In this document: piece after piece, positions 56,348-63,990 of the stretch
Position numbering within the stretch: position 1 is the stretch's first letter
Layout of the letters: every line of letters starts with the position of its first letter
From: Streptomyces venezuelae
GTDB lineage: Bacteria; Actinomycetota; Actinomycetes; Streptomycetales; Streptomycetaceae
Assembly: GCF_008642315.1 (NCBI RefSeq)
Contig: NZ_CP029192.1
Coordinates: 6,572,001 to 6,636,000 of the forward strand
DNA: 64,000 nt
Direction: 5' to 3'
The notes under the pieces: model-generated
Database searches by the model: none
The model's input: the letters and a program-made list of their open reading frames with translations, nothing else
Told to the model about the DNA's origin: nothing
Translations under genes and position numbers: made by a program

Positions 56348-56355
56348 GGCGGGGT

Positions 56356-57135
56356 GTGAGCGAGAAGAACCGTGAGGGAAAACGATCGGCCCGTGAGCGG
56401 CTGGCGGAAGAGCGAGATCGGCAGAAGGCGCGCGAGAAGCAGCGCCGGGCACTGATCGTGGGCGCCGCGGTGGTCGGCGTCCTCGGACTCGCCGCCGTGG
56501 TGGGGCTGCTCGCCGCCAATTCCGGCGACGACAAGAGCGACACGGCGGGCCCGGTGGTCGCGCCCGAGGGGGCGAGTGACAAGGACGGGCCCGCGATCCC
56601 CGTCGGCAAGGACAGCGCCAAGTCCACCCTCACCATCTGGGAGGACTTCCGCTGCCCGGCCTGCAAGGGCTTCGAGGACGGCTATCGCTCGACGATCCAC
56701 GAGCTCGCCGACAAGGGGCAGCTCAAGATCGAGTATCACCTGGCCACGCTCATCGACGGGAACATGGGCGGCAGCGGCTCCAAGCGCGCGGCCAACGCAG
56801 CGGCCTGCGCCCAGGACGCGGGCAAGTTCCTGCCGTACCACGACGTGCTGTTCAAGAACCAGCCCGCCGAGACGGACGACGCGTTCAGCAAGAACAGCAA
56901 GCTGATCGAGCTCGCCGGGCAGGTGGACGGCCTGGACGGCGACTCCTTCAAGAAGTGCGTCGAGGACGGCAAGCACGACAGCTGGGTCGACAAGTCCAAC
57001 AAGGCGTTCCAGGACGCGAAGCTGCGGGGCACGCCCACGGTGCGGCTCAACGGCAAGGACATCTTCGGCGACCAGAACAACCCGCTGTCGCCGCAGAAAC
57101 TGAAGCAGAAGGTCGAAGAGGCGAACCGGAACTGA
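56356..57135 (+). CDS. Membrane-anchored DsbA-like thioredoxin-fold protein (second copy)
   Basis: A 259-aa protein with a highly charged cytoplasmic N-terminus (SEKNREGKRSARERLAEERDRQKAREKQRR), one membrane anchor (ALIVGAAVVGVLGLAAVVGLLAA) and an external DsbA-like domain. The redox motif is CPAC in WEDFRCPACKGFEDG, the helical insert has GSGSKRAANAAACAQDAGKFLPYHDVLF, and the cis-Pro loop is RGTPTVRLN. It is a paralogue of the protein at 25170-25970, with which it shares domain order and linker. GTG 56356 lies after GCGGGGTG. It stands alone between the trp terminator and lgt. Confidence 0.85.
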   Translation: MSEKNREGKRSARERLAEERDRQKAREKQRRALIVGAAVVGVLGLAAVVGLLAANSGDDKSDTAGPVVAPEGASDKDGPAIPVGKDSAKSTLTIWEDFRCPACKGFEDGYRSTIHELADKGQLKIEYHLATLIDGNMGGSGSKRAANAAACAQDAGKFLPYHDVLFKNQPAETDDAFSKNSKLIELAGQVDGLDGDSFKKCVEDGKHDSWVDKSNKAFQDAKLRGTPTVRLNGKDIFGDQNNPLSPQKLKQKVEEANRN

Positions 57136-57216
57136 CGCGCGGAGCGGCGACCGGAACGGCACGGGCTGTTATGGACCCGTAGCCGGACCGGTTGCCGCCC
57201 CCGCTGCCCGGCACGG

Positions 57217-57222
57217 TAGCGT
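57217..57222 (+). promoter_or_regulatory. -10-like TAGCGT before lgt
   Basis: TAGCGT ends 10 nt before the lgt ATG at 57233, in a 97-nt gap with no clear ribosome-binding site. A very short leader or leaderless mRNA is possible. Confidence 0.35.
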
Positions 57223-57232
57223 CGGTCGTGTC

Positions 57233-58240
57233 ATGGACCTTGCCTTCATTCCCAGTCCGTCGCGCGGTGTGGTCGAACTAGGACCCATCCCGTTGCGCGG
57301 CTACGCGTTCTGCATCATCATCGGCGTCTTCGTAGCCGTCTGGCTCGGCAACAAGCGGTGGATCGCTCGCGGGGGCCGGTCAGGCACCGTGGCCGACATC
57401 GCCGTGTGGGCCGTGCCGTTCGGCCTCGTCGGCGGACGCCTCTACCACGTGATCACGGACTACCAGCTGTACTTCAGCGACGGCCGTGACTGGGTGGACG
57501 CCTTCAAGATCTGGGAGGGCGGCCTCGGCATCTGGGGCGCGATCGCGCTCGGCGCGGTCGGTGCGTGGATCGGCTGTCGCCGCCGCGGGATTCCGCTGCC
57601 GGCCTGGGCCGACGCGCTGGCCCCGGGCATCGCCCTCGCTCAGGCCATCGGCCGGTGGGGCAACTGGTTCAACCAGGAGCTGTACGGCAAGGCCACGGAC
57701 GTTCCCTGGGCGCTCAAGATCACGTCGGCGGAGGACGGCCGGGTTCCCGGCACGTACCACCCGACGTTCCTGTACGAGTCGCTGTGGTGCATCGGCGTCG
57801 CCGCCCTGGTGATCTGGGCCGACCGCCGCTTCAAGCTCGGCCACGGCCGGGCGTTCGCGCTGTACGTCGCCGCGTACTGCGCGGGGCGCGGCTGGATCGA
57901 GTACATGCGGGTCGACGACGCGCACCACGTGCTCGGCCTGCGTCTGAACGTGTGGACCGCCATCGTGGTGTTCCTGCTCGCGGTCGCGTACCTCGTGGTG
58001 TCGGCGAAGAAGCACCCCGGGCGCGAGGAGATCGTGGAGCCGGAGGACGAGGCGTCCGCGTCGGCCGCCGGGAGCGCCACGGACTCCCCGAAGCTCACGA
58101 AGTCCGAGGACAAGTCCTCCGAGGCCAAGTCTTCGGAGGACAAGTCCTCCGAGGCCGACGCTGCCAAGGCCGACGCTTCGAAGGTCGACGCCAAGTCCGC
58201 GGCGTCCGACGAGGGAGCCGGGTCGGCGAAGAAGAGCTGA
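57233..58240 (+). CDS. lgt: Prolipoprotein diacylglyceryl transferase Lgt
   Basis: Lgt transfers diacylglycerol from phosphatidylglycerol to the lipobox cysteine of prolipoproteins. The 335-aa protein has about seven hydrophobic segments, the family motif GGRLYHVITDY and the signature ALAQAIGRWGNWFNQELYGKAT with the essential Arg, plus HPTFLYESLW. After about residue 262 it has a charged, Lys/Ser/Glu/Ala-rich cytoplasmic tail of about 70 residues with KSSEDKSSEA repeats. S. coelicolor has two lgt copies, so a second could lie elsewhere. Convergent with the lyase gene across a perfect hairpin. Confidence 0.94.
   Translation: MDLAFIPSPSRGVVELGPIPLRGYAFCIIIGVFVAVWLGNKRWIARGGRSGTVADIAVWAVPFGLVGGRLYHVITDYQLYFSDGRDWVDAFKIWEGGLGIWGAIALGAVGAWIGCRRRGIPLPAWADALAPGIALAQAIGRWGNWFNQELYGKATDVPWALKITSAEDGRVPGTYHPTFLYESLWCIGVAALVIWADRRFKLGHGRAFALYVAAYCAGRGWIEYMRVDDAHHVLGLRLNVWTAIVVFLLAVAYLVVSAKKHPGREEIVEPEDEASASAAGSATDSPKLTKSEDKSSEAKSSEDKSSEADAAKADASKVDAKSAASDEGAGSAKKS
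58100..58160 (+). repeat. Tandem repeat in the 3' end of lgt
   Basis: The GAGGACAAGTCCTCCGAG and GAGGCCAAGTCTTCGGAG units recur within this stretch, encoding the alternating KSSED and KSSEA motifs of the Lgt tail. The copies differ at a few bases, so it is a slightly diverged coding repeat. Confidence 0.65.
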
Positions 58241-58258
58241 CGTTCATCGGTCGTACGC

Positions 58259-58296
58259 CGAAGGGCCGCCGGATCACGTGATCCGGCGGCCCTTCG
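58259..58296. terminator. Perfect 38-bp palindrome, bidirectional terminator
   Basis: CGAAGGGCCGCCGGATCAC (58259-58277) is followed immediately by its exact complement (58278-58296). It lies 19 nt after the lgt stop and 27 nt after the stop of the convergent lyase gene. Confidence 0.85.
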
Positions 58297-58322
58297 CGTT
58301 CCCGGGCCCGGCCGCGACACGG

Positions 58323-59156
58323 TCACTTCCTGCGCGCCAGTGCCAGGACCCGCCGGGCCCCCTCCACCACCGCCTTGTCCACGAAGCGGCCGTCCGGCAG
58401 GGCCAGGGCGCCCTCGTCCGACGCGGCCGCCTTGGTGATCTCCTCCGCCCGCTCGATCTCCGCGGGGGTGGGGAGGTAGGCCCGCTCGATCACGGGGAGC
58501 TGACGCGGGTGGATCGCCGCGCGGCCGAGGAAGCCGAGGGTGCGGCCCCGGGCGCAGGACGCGGCGAGTCCGGCGAGGTCGCGGATGTCCGGGTGGACCG
58601 ACTGCGCGGGCGGCGCGAGACCTGCCGCCCGTGCGGCGACCACGACGCGGGAGCGGGCCCAGTCGAGGCCCGTGTCGTCGCGTACGCCCAGGTCGGCGCG
58701 GAGATCGGCCTCGCCGATGGAGATGCCGCGCAGGGCGGGGTGCGCGGTGGCGATGGCGAAGGCGTGCTCCAGGCCGAGTGCGGACTCGACGAGGGCGTGC
58801 AGGGCGGGGGCGCCGCCGTCGGCGGGGACGGCGCGTTCGGCGACGCGGATGACCTCGGCGCGGGTGGTGACCTTGGGCAGCCGCAGCCCGGCCACGCCCG
58901 GAAGCGGGGCGATGGCGCGCAGGTCGGCCTCGGCGAGGGGCCCGTCCAGGGCGTTCACGCGCACGTGGACGGGCAGCGGCTGCGGCGACGAGAGGAACTC
59001 GACGGTCGCGGCGCGTGCGTACTCCTTGCGGTCGGGGGCGACGGCGTCCTCCAGGTCGACGATGACGGCGTCGGCCCCTGCGAGGAGGGCCTTGGCGACG
59101 ACGTCGGGGCGGTCGCCGGGGGCGTAGAGCCAGGTGAGGGGGGAGGGGGTGGTCAT
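58323..59156 (-). CDS. HpcH/HpaI-aldolase/citrate-lyase-family CoA ester lyase (CitE-like)
   Basis: A 277-aa TIM-barrel protein like CitE, malyl-CoA lyase and related (S)-citramalyl-CoA lyases. LYAPGDRPDVVAKALLAGADAVIVDLEDAVAPDRKEYAR has the metal Asp/Glu pair, VRVNAL the CoA-binding Arg, LHALVESALGLEHAFAIATAHPALRGISIGEADLRADLG the Glu and Asp ligands, and FLGRAAIHPRQL the CoA-contact loop. It probably cleaves a C-C bond in a 3-hydroxyacyl-CoA. It is the last of a run of overlapping minus-strand frames. The ATG at 59156 is inside a 4-nt overlap. Confidence 0.86.
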   Translation of the reverse strand: MTTPSPLTWLYAPGDRPDVVAKALLAGADAVIVDLEDAVAPDRKEYARAATVEFLSSPQPLPVHVRVNALDGPLAEADLRAIAPLPGVAGLRLPKVTTRAEVIRVAERAVPADGGAPALHALVESALGLEHAFAIATAHPALRGISIGEADLRADLGVRDDTGLDWARSRVVVAARAAGLAPPAQSVHPDIRDLAGLAASCARGRTLGFLGRAAIHPRQLPVIERAYLPTPAEIERAEEITKAAASDEGALALPDGRFVDKAVVEGARRVLALARRK

Positions 59157-59174
59157 GGGGCGCCCTCCTTGCGG
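59140..59174. repeat. 35-bp direct repeat, copy 1 (lyase start cassette)
   Basis: GGGGAGGGGGTGGTCAT (59140-59156) plus the next 18 bases match copy 2 at 59283-59317 with one mismatch. On the minus strand it carries AAGGAGGGCG, the ATG and codons for TTPSP. It provides the ribosome-binding site of the lyase gene. Confidence 0.8.
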
Positions 59175-59299
59175 GGTGGGGCGGTGGTGTTGTTCGGTGC
59201 GGCGGCCTTTGCGTCGGCCCTTGCGCGGTCGGCCCTGGTGGTCGTCTCGGGGTGGTCATCGGGGGCGTGCGGCCTGGCGTGCGGGGAGGGGGTGGTCAT
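59153..59299 (-). CDS. 48-aa reading frame made by duplication of a start cassette
   Basis: The frame starts MTTPSPHARPHAPDDHPETT, continues with an Arg/Ala/Asp-rich middle, and ends with a basic Pro-rich tail (PPRKEGAP). It shares its ribosome-binding site, ATG and first five codons with the lyase gene via the 35-bp direct repeat. Its ATG overlaps the CoA-transferase stop and its TGA overlaps the lyase start, both as ATGA. The composition looks unstructured. It may be a real small gene, a duplication by-product kept because it preserves coupling, or an alternative N-terminal remnant. Confidence 0.5.
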   Translation of the reverse strand: MTTPSPHARPHAPDDHPETTTRADRARADAKAAAPNNTTAPPRKEGAP

Positions 59300-59317
59300 A
59301 GGGCGCCCTCCTTGCGG
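59283..59317. repeat. 35-bp direct repeat, copy 2
   Basis: This second copy of the cassette at 59140-59174 differs at one base (59300, A instead of G). It overlaps the end of the CoA-transferase gene, whose last codons (LRKEGAL) are similar to those of the 48-aa frame (PRKEGAP) because they come from the same repeated sequence. Confidence 0.8.
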
Positions 59318-60504
59318 AGGGTGGTGATGTCGTCGGGGGTCAGGCCCAGTTCCGTGAGGACCGCTTCCGTGTCGGCGCCGTGGGGGCGGCCGGCCCAGTG
59401 GATCGCGCCGGGGGTCGCGGAGAGGCGGAAGAGGACGTTCTGCATGCGCAGGGGGCCGAGTTCCGGGTCGTCGACCGTCGTGAGGGTGTCGAGGGCCGCG
59501 TACTGGGGATCGGCCATGACCTCGCGTACGTCCTGGATGGGGGCGACCGCCGCCTCCGCCGCCTCGAAGGCCTCGATCACCTCGGCGCGGCTGTGCTGCG
59601 CGATCCACGCGCCGACCGCCCCGTCCAGGACGTCCGCGTGGCGGGCCCGCTCCGCCCCCGTCGCGAACCACGGCTCCGCGATCAGGTCCGGGCGCCCGAC
59701 CAGACGCATGAGCCGTTCCGCGATCGACTGGGCCGAGGTGGAGACGGCGACCCACTTGTCGTCCGCCGTGCGGTAGGTGTTGCGCGGCGCGTTGTTGGTG
59801 GAGCGGTTGCCGGTGCGGGGCTGTACGTGGCCCAGCTGGTCGTACCAGAGCGGCTGCGGGCCGAGGACCGTGAGGATCGGCTCGATGATCGCCATGTCGA
59901 CCACCTGGCCCTCGCCGGTGCGGTCGCGGGCGGCGAGGGCCGTCATCACCGCGTACGCCGTCGCGAGGCCCGCGATCGAGTCGGCGAGGCCGAACGGCGG
60001 CAGGGTCGGCGGCCCGTCCGGCTCACCCGTGATCGCCGCGAAGCCGCTCATGGCCTCGGCGAGCGTGCCGAAGCCGGGACGGCGCGAGTACGGGCCGAAC
60101 TGGCCGAACCCGGTGACGCGGGCGAGGACGAGGCGCGGGTTGGCCGCGCTCAGCTCCTCCCAGCCCAGTCCCCACTTCTCCAGCGTGCCGGGGCGGAAGT
60201 TCTCGACGATCACGTCGCTGGTGGCGGCCAGGCGCAGCAGGGTGGCGCGGCCGCCGGGCGTGGACAGGTCGAGGGTCGTCGTGCGCTTGTTGCGGCCCAG
60301 CAGCTTCCACCACAGGCCGACGCCGTCCTTGGAGGGGCCGTGGCCTCGGGAGGGGTCGGGGCGCGTGGGGTGTTCGACCTTGATGACCTCCGCGCCGAAG
60401 TCGCCGAGCATCGTGGCGGCGAGGGGGCCCGCGAAGAGCGTGGCGAGGTCGAGGACGCGGAGCCCGGTGAGAGGGGCGGGTTCGGGGGCCGTATGGGTGG
60501 TCAT
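59296..60504 (-). CDS. CaiB/BaiF-family CoA-transferase (class III)
   Basis: A 402-aa family III CoA-transferase, which moves CoA between carboxylic acids. LTGLRVLDLATLFAGPLAATMLGDFGAEVIKVEHP is the typical start, followed by SRGHGPSKDGVGLWWKLLGRNKRTTTLDLSTPGG, VIVENFRPGTLEKWGLGWEEL and ATGTGEP-type loop FAAITGEPDGPPTLPPFGLADSIAG, where the catalytic Asp is expected nearby. The ATG at 60504 overlaps the ribokinase stop; the frame extends further but is not coding there. With the CitE-like lyase it would activate an organic acid and then cleave its CoA ester. Confidence 0.87.
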   Translation of the reverse strand: MTTHTAPEPAPLTGLRVLDLATLFAGPLAATMLGDFGAEVIKVEHPTRPDPSRGHGPSKDGVGLWWKLLGRNKRTTTLDLSTPGGRATLLRLAATSDVIVENFRPGTLEKWGLGWEELSAANPRLVLARVTGFGQFGPYSRRPGFGTLAEAMSGFAAITGEPDGPPTLPPFGLADSIAGLATAYAVMTALAARDRTGEGQVVDMAIIEPILTVLGPQPLWYDQLGHVQPRTGNRSTNNAPRNTYRTADDKWVAVSTSAQSIAERLMRLVGRPDLIAEPWFATGAERARHADVLDGAVGAWIAQHSRAEVIEAFEAAEAAVAPIQDVREVMADPQYAALDTLTTVDDPELGPLRMQNVLFRLSATPGAIHWAGRPHGADTEAVLTELGLTPDDITTLRKEGAL

Positions 60505-61412
60505 GATGTCGTGCCTGCCTCGTCGTCGATCTCCTTGCGGCACGGCATGGACGCCGATGCCCCCGGGCGCTGTACCGAGAGTGCCGCCGCCGCGGACGCC
60601 CAACCCAGCGCCTCCGCAACGGAGTTGCCCTCGGCGAGCGCCACGGCGAGCGCGCCCGCGAACGTGTCGCCCGCGCCCGTGGTGTCGACCGCCGCGACCT
60701 GTCGGGCGGGCACCGTCACGGGCTCGGTGTCGCGCGAGGCGTACAGGCTGCCGCGCGAGCCGAGGGTGACGACGACCTCGGGCACCTGGGAGAGCAGTGC
60801 GCGCGCGGCGGCGTGCGGGTCGTCGGCGATGCCGGTGAGGGTGGCGGCCTCGTGTTCGTTGGGGAGCAACAGGTCGACCGCGGCGAGGAGTTCGGGCGGC
60901 AGGGGCTGGGCGGGTGCGGGCGTGAGGATGGTACGGACGCCGTGGCTCCGGGCGGCCCGCGCGGCGGCGAGCACCCCGTCGAGCGGCACCTCCAGCTGAA
61001 GCATCAGCGCGTCGGCGGAGGCGATCAGGCCCTCGTCGCCGGGGGCGAGCGCGGTGACGGTGCCGTTGGCGCCGGGGATCACGACGATCGCGTTGCCGCC
61101 CTCGTCGTCGACGACGATGTGCGCGGTGCCGGTGGGCGCCTCGACGGTGCGCAGGGAGTCGGTCTCGATGCCGGAGTGTTCGAGGGCGGACCTGAGCTGC
61201 GCGCCGTACGCGTCGTTGCCGACGGCTCCGATCATCGAGACGGTGGCGCCCGCGCGGGCCGCCGCGACGGCCTGGTTGGCGCCCTTGCCGCCGGGGACGG
61301 TGCGGAACTCGCGGCCCGTCACGGTCTCGCCGCGCCGCGGTGCCTCGGTGACGTACGCGACGAGATCCATGTTGGCGCTGCCGAGGACGGCGATGTGGGG
61401 CGTGGGGGTCAT
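60501..61412 (-). CDS. Ribokinase-family (PfkB) sugar kinase
   Basis: A 303-aa PfkB-family kinase close to ribokinase. It has the first family signature VPGGKGANQAVAAARAGATVSMIGAVGNDAYG (about residues 40-70), and the second signature VDTTGAGDTFAGALAVALAEG with the catalytic Asp (GAGD). ANMDLVAYVTEAPRRGETV and LLPNEHEAATLTG match ribokinase. It would phosphorylate D-ribose or a related furanose to the 5-phosphate. The ATG at 61412 overlaps the stop of the preceding glycohydrolase-family gene, from which it may receive ribose. Confidence 0.9.
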   Translation of the reverse strand: MTPTPHIAVLGSANMDLVAYVTEAPRRGETVTGREFRTVPGGKGANQAVAAARAGATVSMIGAVGNDAYGAQLRSALEHSGIETDSLRTVEAPTGTAHIVVDDEGGNAIVVIPGANGTVTALAPGDEGLIASADALMLQLEVPLDGVLAAARAARSHGVRTILTPAPAQPLPPELLAAVDLLLPNEHEAATLTGIADDPHAAARALLSQVPEVVVTLGSRGSLYASRDTEPVTVPARQVAAVDTTGAGDTFAGALAVALAEGNSVAEALGWASAAAALSVQRPGASASMPCRKEIDDEAGTTS

Positions 61413-62770
61413 GAGGGGGGTGCCTCCCGTGTGGAGAGTTCGGTGGTGAGGTCTGCCAGGGCGTCGAAGCCGATGCCGTTGAAGTCGCCCACGGAGGTGG
61501 CGAGCCGGTTCTTGAGGGGCGCCGTCCACCGGTCGGGGAGCGCGTCGGCGCGGCCGGCGAGCAGCCCGGCGACGGAGCCCGCGGTCGCGCCGTTGGAGTC
61601 GGTGTCCCAGCCGCCGGACACCGCGCGGGTGATGGAGCCGGTGAAGTCGCCGTCGGCGTGGGTGAGCGCGGCGGCGAGCAGGGCGGCGTTGGGGACGACG
61701 TGGACCCAGTGGTGGGTGCCGTGGCGGGCGTGGAGGTCGTCCACGACGTCGTCGAAGTCCGCGGTGTCGTGCGCGAGTCGGACTGCGTGGCGGACCGCGT
61801 GGGCCAGCCGCGACTCGGCCGGTACGACGGAGAGGCCCGCGTCCAGGCAGGCGTGGACGTCGGCGCGGCCGCCCGCCGCCGCCGCGATCGTGGCCGCGGT
61901 GAACATGGCGCCGTACACGCCGTTCTCCGTGTGGCTGAGCACGGCGTCGCGGCGGGCCTGTCCGGCGGCCGCGCCGGGCGCCCCGGGGTTGGTCCAGCCG
62001 TGCACGTCGGCGCGGATCAGGGCGCCGATCCACTCGCGGAACGGATTGCGGTGGGTGGCGGTGTGCGGGGGCTCGATGCCCTGGAGAAGGTTGCGGTAGG
62101 CGACGCGTTCGGCGGTGAAGGTGCGGCCGGCGGGGAGTTCGTCGAGCCAGAGCCGCGCCACGTCGTCGGTGGTGAAGCCCTTGCCGTGGCGCTGGAGCAG
62201 GACGAGGTTGAGGAGCGGGAAGTTGAGGTCGTCGTCCTCGGGCATGCCGTCGATGTTCTCGGCGAGGGAGGTCGGCGCGGAGCGGCGGTTCCAGGGGTAC
62301 GCGGCCTTGAGCCTCGGCGGGACGCCGCGCTCCGTGAACCAGGTGGTGAGCGGCCAGTTGCCGGTGGCCTTGGCGAGGCTTCGGATGCCGTCGAGGGGGA
62401 GCTTCTCCACGGGTTTGCCGAGGAGGCAGCCCGCGGCCCTGCCGAGCCAGGCGGCGTGCAGGCGGTCGCGCAGTCCGGCCGCCTCCGACGCCCCGGCCGT
62501 GGGGCCGGGTCCGGGTTCGGCGTTCGGCACGGGGATGTCCGGCCCGCCGTGCCACGGGGGAGGGCGCAGCTCGTCCAGGAGCCGCTCGGCGAGGAGGCGG
62601 AGGCGGGCCGGTGCCGGAGCCGGGGACGCGCCCGCGGTCGCCGGGGCCCTCTCGCCGCCCGCCGTCAGCCAGCGGCAGCGCACCGCCGCCACGTCGCGCC
62701 CCTCCAGCTCCGCCTGGCGCAGCTCGTGGCCGACGAGGTCCTCCGGCTGGACCCAGGTCAGGCGGATCAC
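61409..62770 (-). CDS. ADP-ribosylglycohydrolase-family protein with N-terminal extension
   Basis: A 453-aa protein whose residues about 100-440 are an ADP-ribosylglycohydrolase (DraG/ARH) fold: DRLHAAWLGRAAGCLLGKPVEKL, a metal motif PEDDDLNFPLLNLVLLQRHG in place of the usual TDDT, and SGGWDTDSNGATAGSVAGLLAG with the second DxD. The first 95 residues (TWVQPEDLVGHELRQAELEGRDVAAVRCRW and a Pro/Ala linker) are an extra part of unknown role. Such folds remove ADP-ribose or ribose from proteins, but some act on small N-glycosides. GTG start overlaps the upstream paralogue (GTGA). Confidence 0.84.
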   Translation of the reverse strand: MIRLTWVQPEDLVGHELRQAELEGRDVAAVRCRWLTAGGERAPATAGASPAPAPARLRLLAERLLDELRPPPWHGGPDIPVPNAEPGPGPTAGASEAAGLRDRLHAAWLGRAAGCLLGKPVEKLPLDGIRSLAKATGNWPLTTWFTERGVPPRLKAAYPWNRRSAPTSLAENIDGMPEDDDLNFPLLNLVLLQRHGKGFTTDDVARLWLDELPAGRTFTAERVAYRNLLQGIEPPHTATHRNPFREWIGALIRADVHGWTNPGAPGAAAGQARRDAVLSHTENGVYGAMFTAATIAAAAGGRADVHACLDAGLSVVPAESRLAHAVRHAVRLAHDTADFDDVVDDLHARHGTHHWVHVVPNAALLAAALTHADGDFTGSITRAVSGGWDTDSNGATAGSVAGLLAGRADALPDRWTAPLKNRLATSVGDFNGIGFDALADLTTELSTREAPPS

Positions 62771-63990
62771 CGTTCGGCCCCCGCGGGGGCGCCGGCCGTC
62801 AGGGCCGCGAAGGCCGCCTCGTGGGCGCGGCGCCGCCCGGTGTCACGGGCGAAGATCTCCCGCGCCACCTCGGTCAGGGCCGCCGCCGGTGCGCGCAGGT
62901 CGAGGCGGCTGGCCTCGGCGACCCGCACGGACCAGTCGTCGGGCACCGCCTCCTCGCCGTGCAGCGCGCCCACGATCGCGCCGCTCATCGTCGCGATGGA
63001 GTCGCAGTCGCGGCCGTAGTTGACGGACCCGAGCACCGTGCGGCGGTAGTCGGACCCGCCGACCAGGAGCATGCCGAGGGCGACGGGGAGCTCCTCGATG
63101 GAGTGCAGCCGGGAGGGGCGGCGGGCGCCGAGGGACGGGGCGCGGTAGTCCGGGCCGACGGTGTCGAAGGGGGCGACGGCGGCGCGGACGGGGGCCAGCG
63201 CCGTCTCGAACTCCCGGTGCCGCACGGCGACTTCGGCCACCGCCTCGATCGCGGCGCGCGTGCCGTCCTTGGCGAGGGCGAGGCATGCCTCCACCACCGA
63301 CTCCGGGGTGGCGCCCGGCGTGCAGGCCGCCGCGACCGCCGCCGCGAAGACGCCGGCCGCCTCCCTGCCGTACGACGACTGGTGGGCGCCCGCGACGTCG
63401 AGGGCCTCGCCGTACGCGGCCCTCGGGTCGGCGGCGTTGACCAGGCCGACCGGCGCCATGTACATCGCCGCACCGCAGTTGACGATGTTCCCGGCCCCGG
63501 CCTCCCGCGGGTCGACGTGGCCGTAGTGGAGCCGGGCCACGAGCCACTTCTCGGCGAGGAAGATCCGGTGCAGGGGCAGCGCGTCGGCCTCCAGCTCCGG
63601 GATCCAGCGCGGGGTCGTCATCAGGTCGGGGACCAGGTGGTCGGCCACGGCGTAGGCGTCGAGGTGGTCGCGGACGGTCGCGTACACGCGGACCAGCGCG
63701 TGCGTCATCAAGGTGTCGTCGGTGACGTGTCCGTCGCCCTTGTGGTACGGCGCGATGGGCCGGGCGGTGCGCCAGTCGTCGCCGTTCCAGGGGCCGACGA
63801 TGCCGTGCACGCGGCCGCCGTGCCGCTCGGCGATCTGCTCGGGCGCGTACCCCTCGACGGGGCCGCCGAGCGCGTCGCCGACGGCGGCGCCGACGAGGCA
63901 GCCCGTGACGCGGTCGGACAGCGAGGGCTCAGGGTGCGCCGTCGTGTCCGCCGGAACCGGTGAGGTCGATTTGGTTGTCATGGACGTCAT
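62767..63990 (-). CDS. ADP-ribosylglycohydrolase-family protein
   Basis: A 407-aa paralogue of the next gene downstream. It has the ARH fold motifs DRVTGCLVGAAVGDALGGPVEGY, the metal site HVTDDTLMTHALVRVY, GAGNIVNCGAAMYMAPVG and SVNYGRDCDSIATMSGAIVGALHG with the second Asp pair. The start is uncertain: ATG at 63990 or 63981, neither with a clear ribosome-binding site, and the frame is still open at the window edge, so the protein may begin further upstream. It heads the visible part of the overlapping operon. Confidence 0.84.
   Translation of the reverse strand: MTSMTTKSTSPVPADTTAHPEPSLSDRVTGCLVGAAVGDALGGPVEGYAPEQIAERHGGRVHGIVGPWNGDDWRTARPIAPYHKGDGHVTDDTLMTHALVRVYATVRDHLDAYAVADHLVPDLMTTPRWIPELEADALPLHRIFLAEKWLVARLHYGHVDPREAGAGNIVNCGAAMYMAPVGLVNAADPRAAYGEALDVAGAHQSSYGREAAGVFAAAVAAACTPGATPESVVEACLALAKDGTRAAIEAVAEVAVRHREFETALAPVRAAVAPFDTVGPDYRAPSLGARRPSRLHSIEELPVALGMLLVGGSDYRRTVLGSVNYGRDCDSIATMSGAIVGALHGEEAVPDDWSVRVAEASRLDLRAPAAALTEVAREIFARDTGRRRAHEAAFAALTAGAPAGAER

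Noticed and set aside
58278..59327. Plus-strand frame over the CitE-like lyase
   Set aside because: It is antisense and low-complexity, while the minus strand has clear lyase motifs.
60505..62555. Long minus-strand frame joining the ribokinase to an upstream Arg-rich sequence
   Set aside because: The upstream part is a shifted reading of the ADP-ribosylglycohydrolase gene; ribokinase homology starts at the ATG at 61412.
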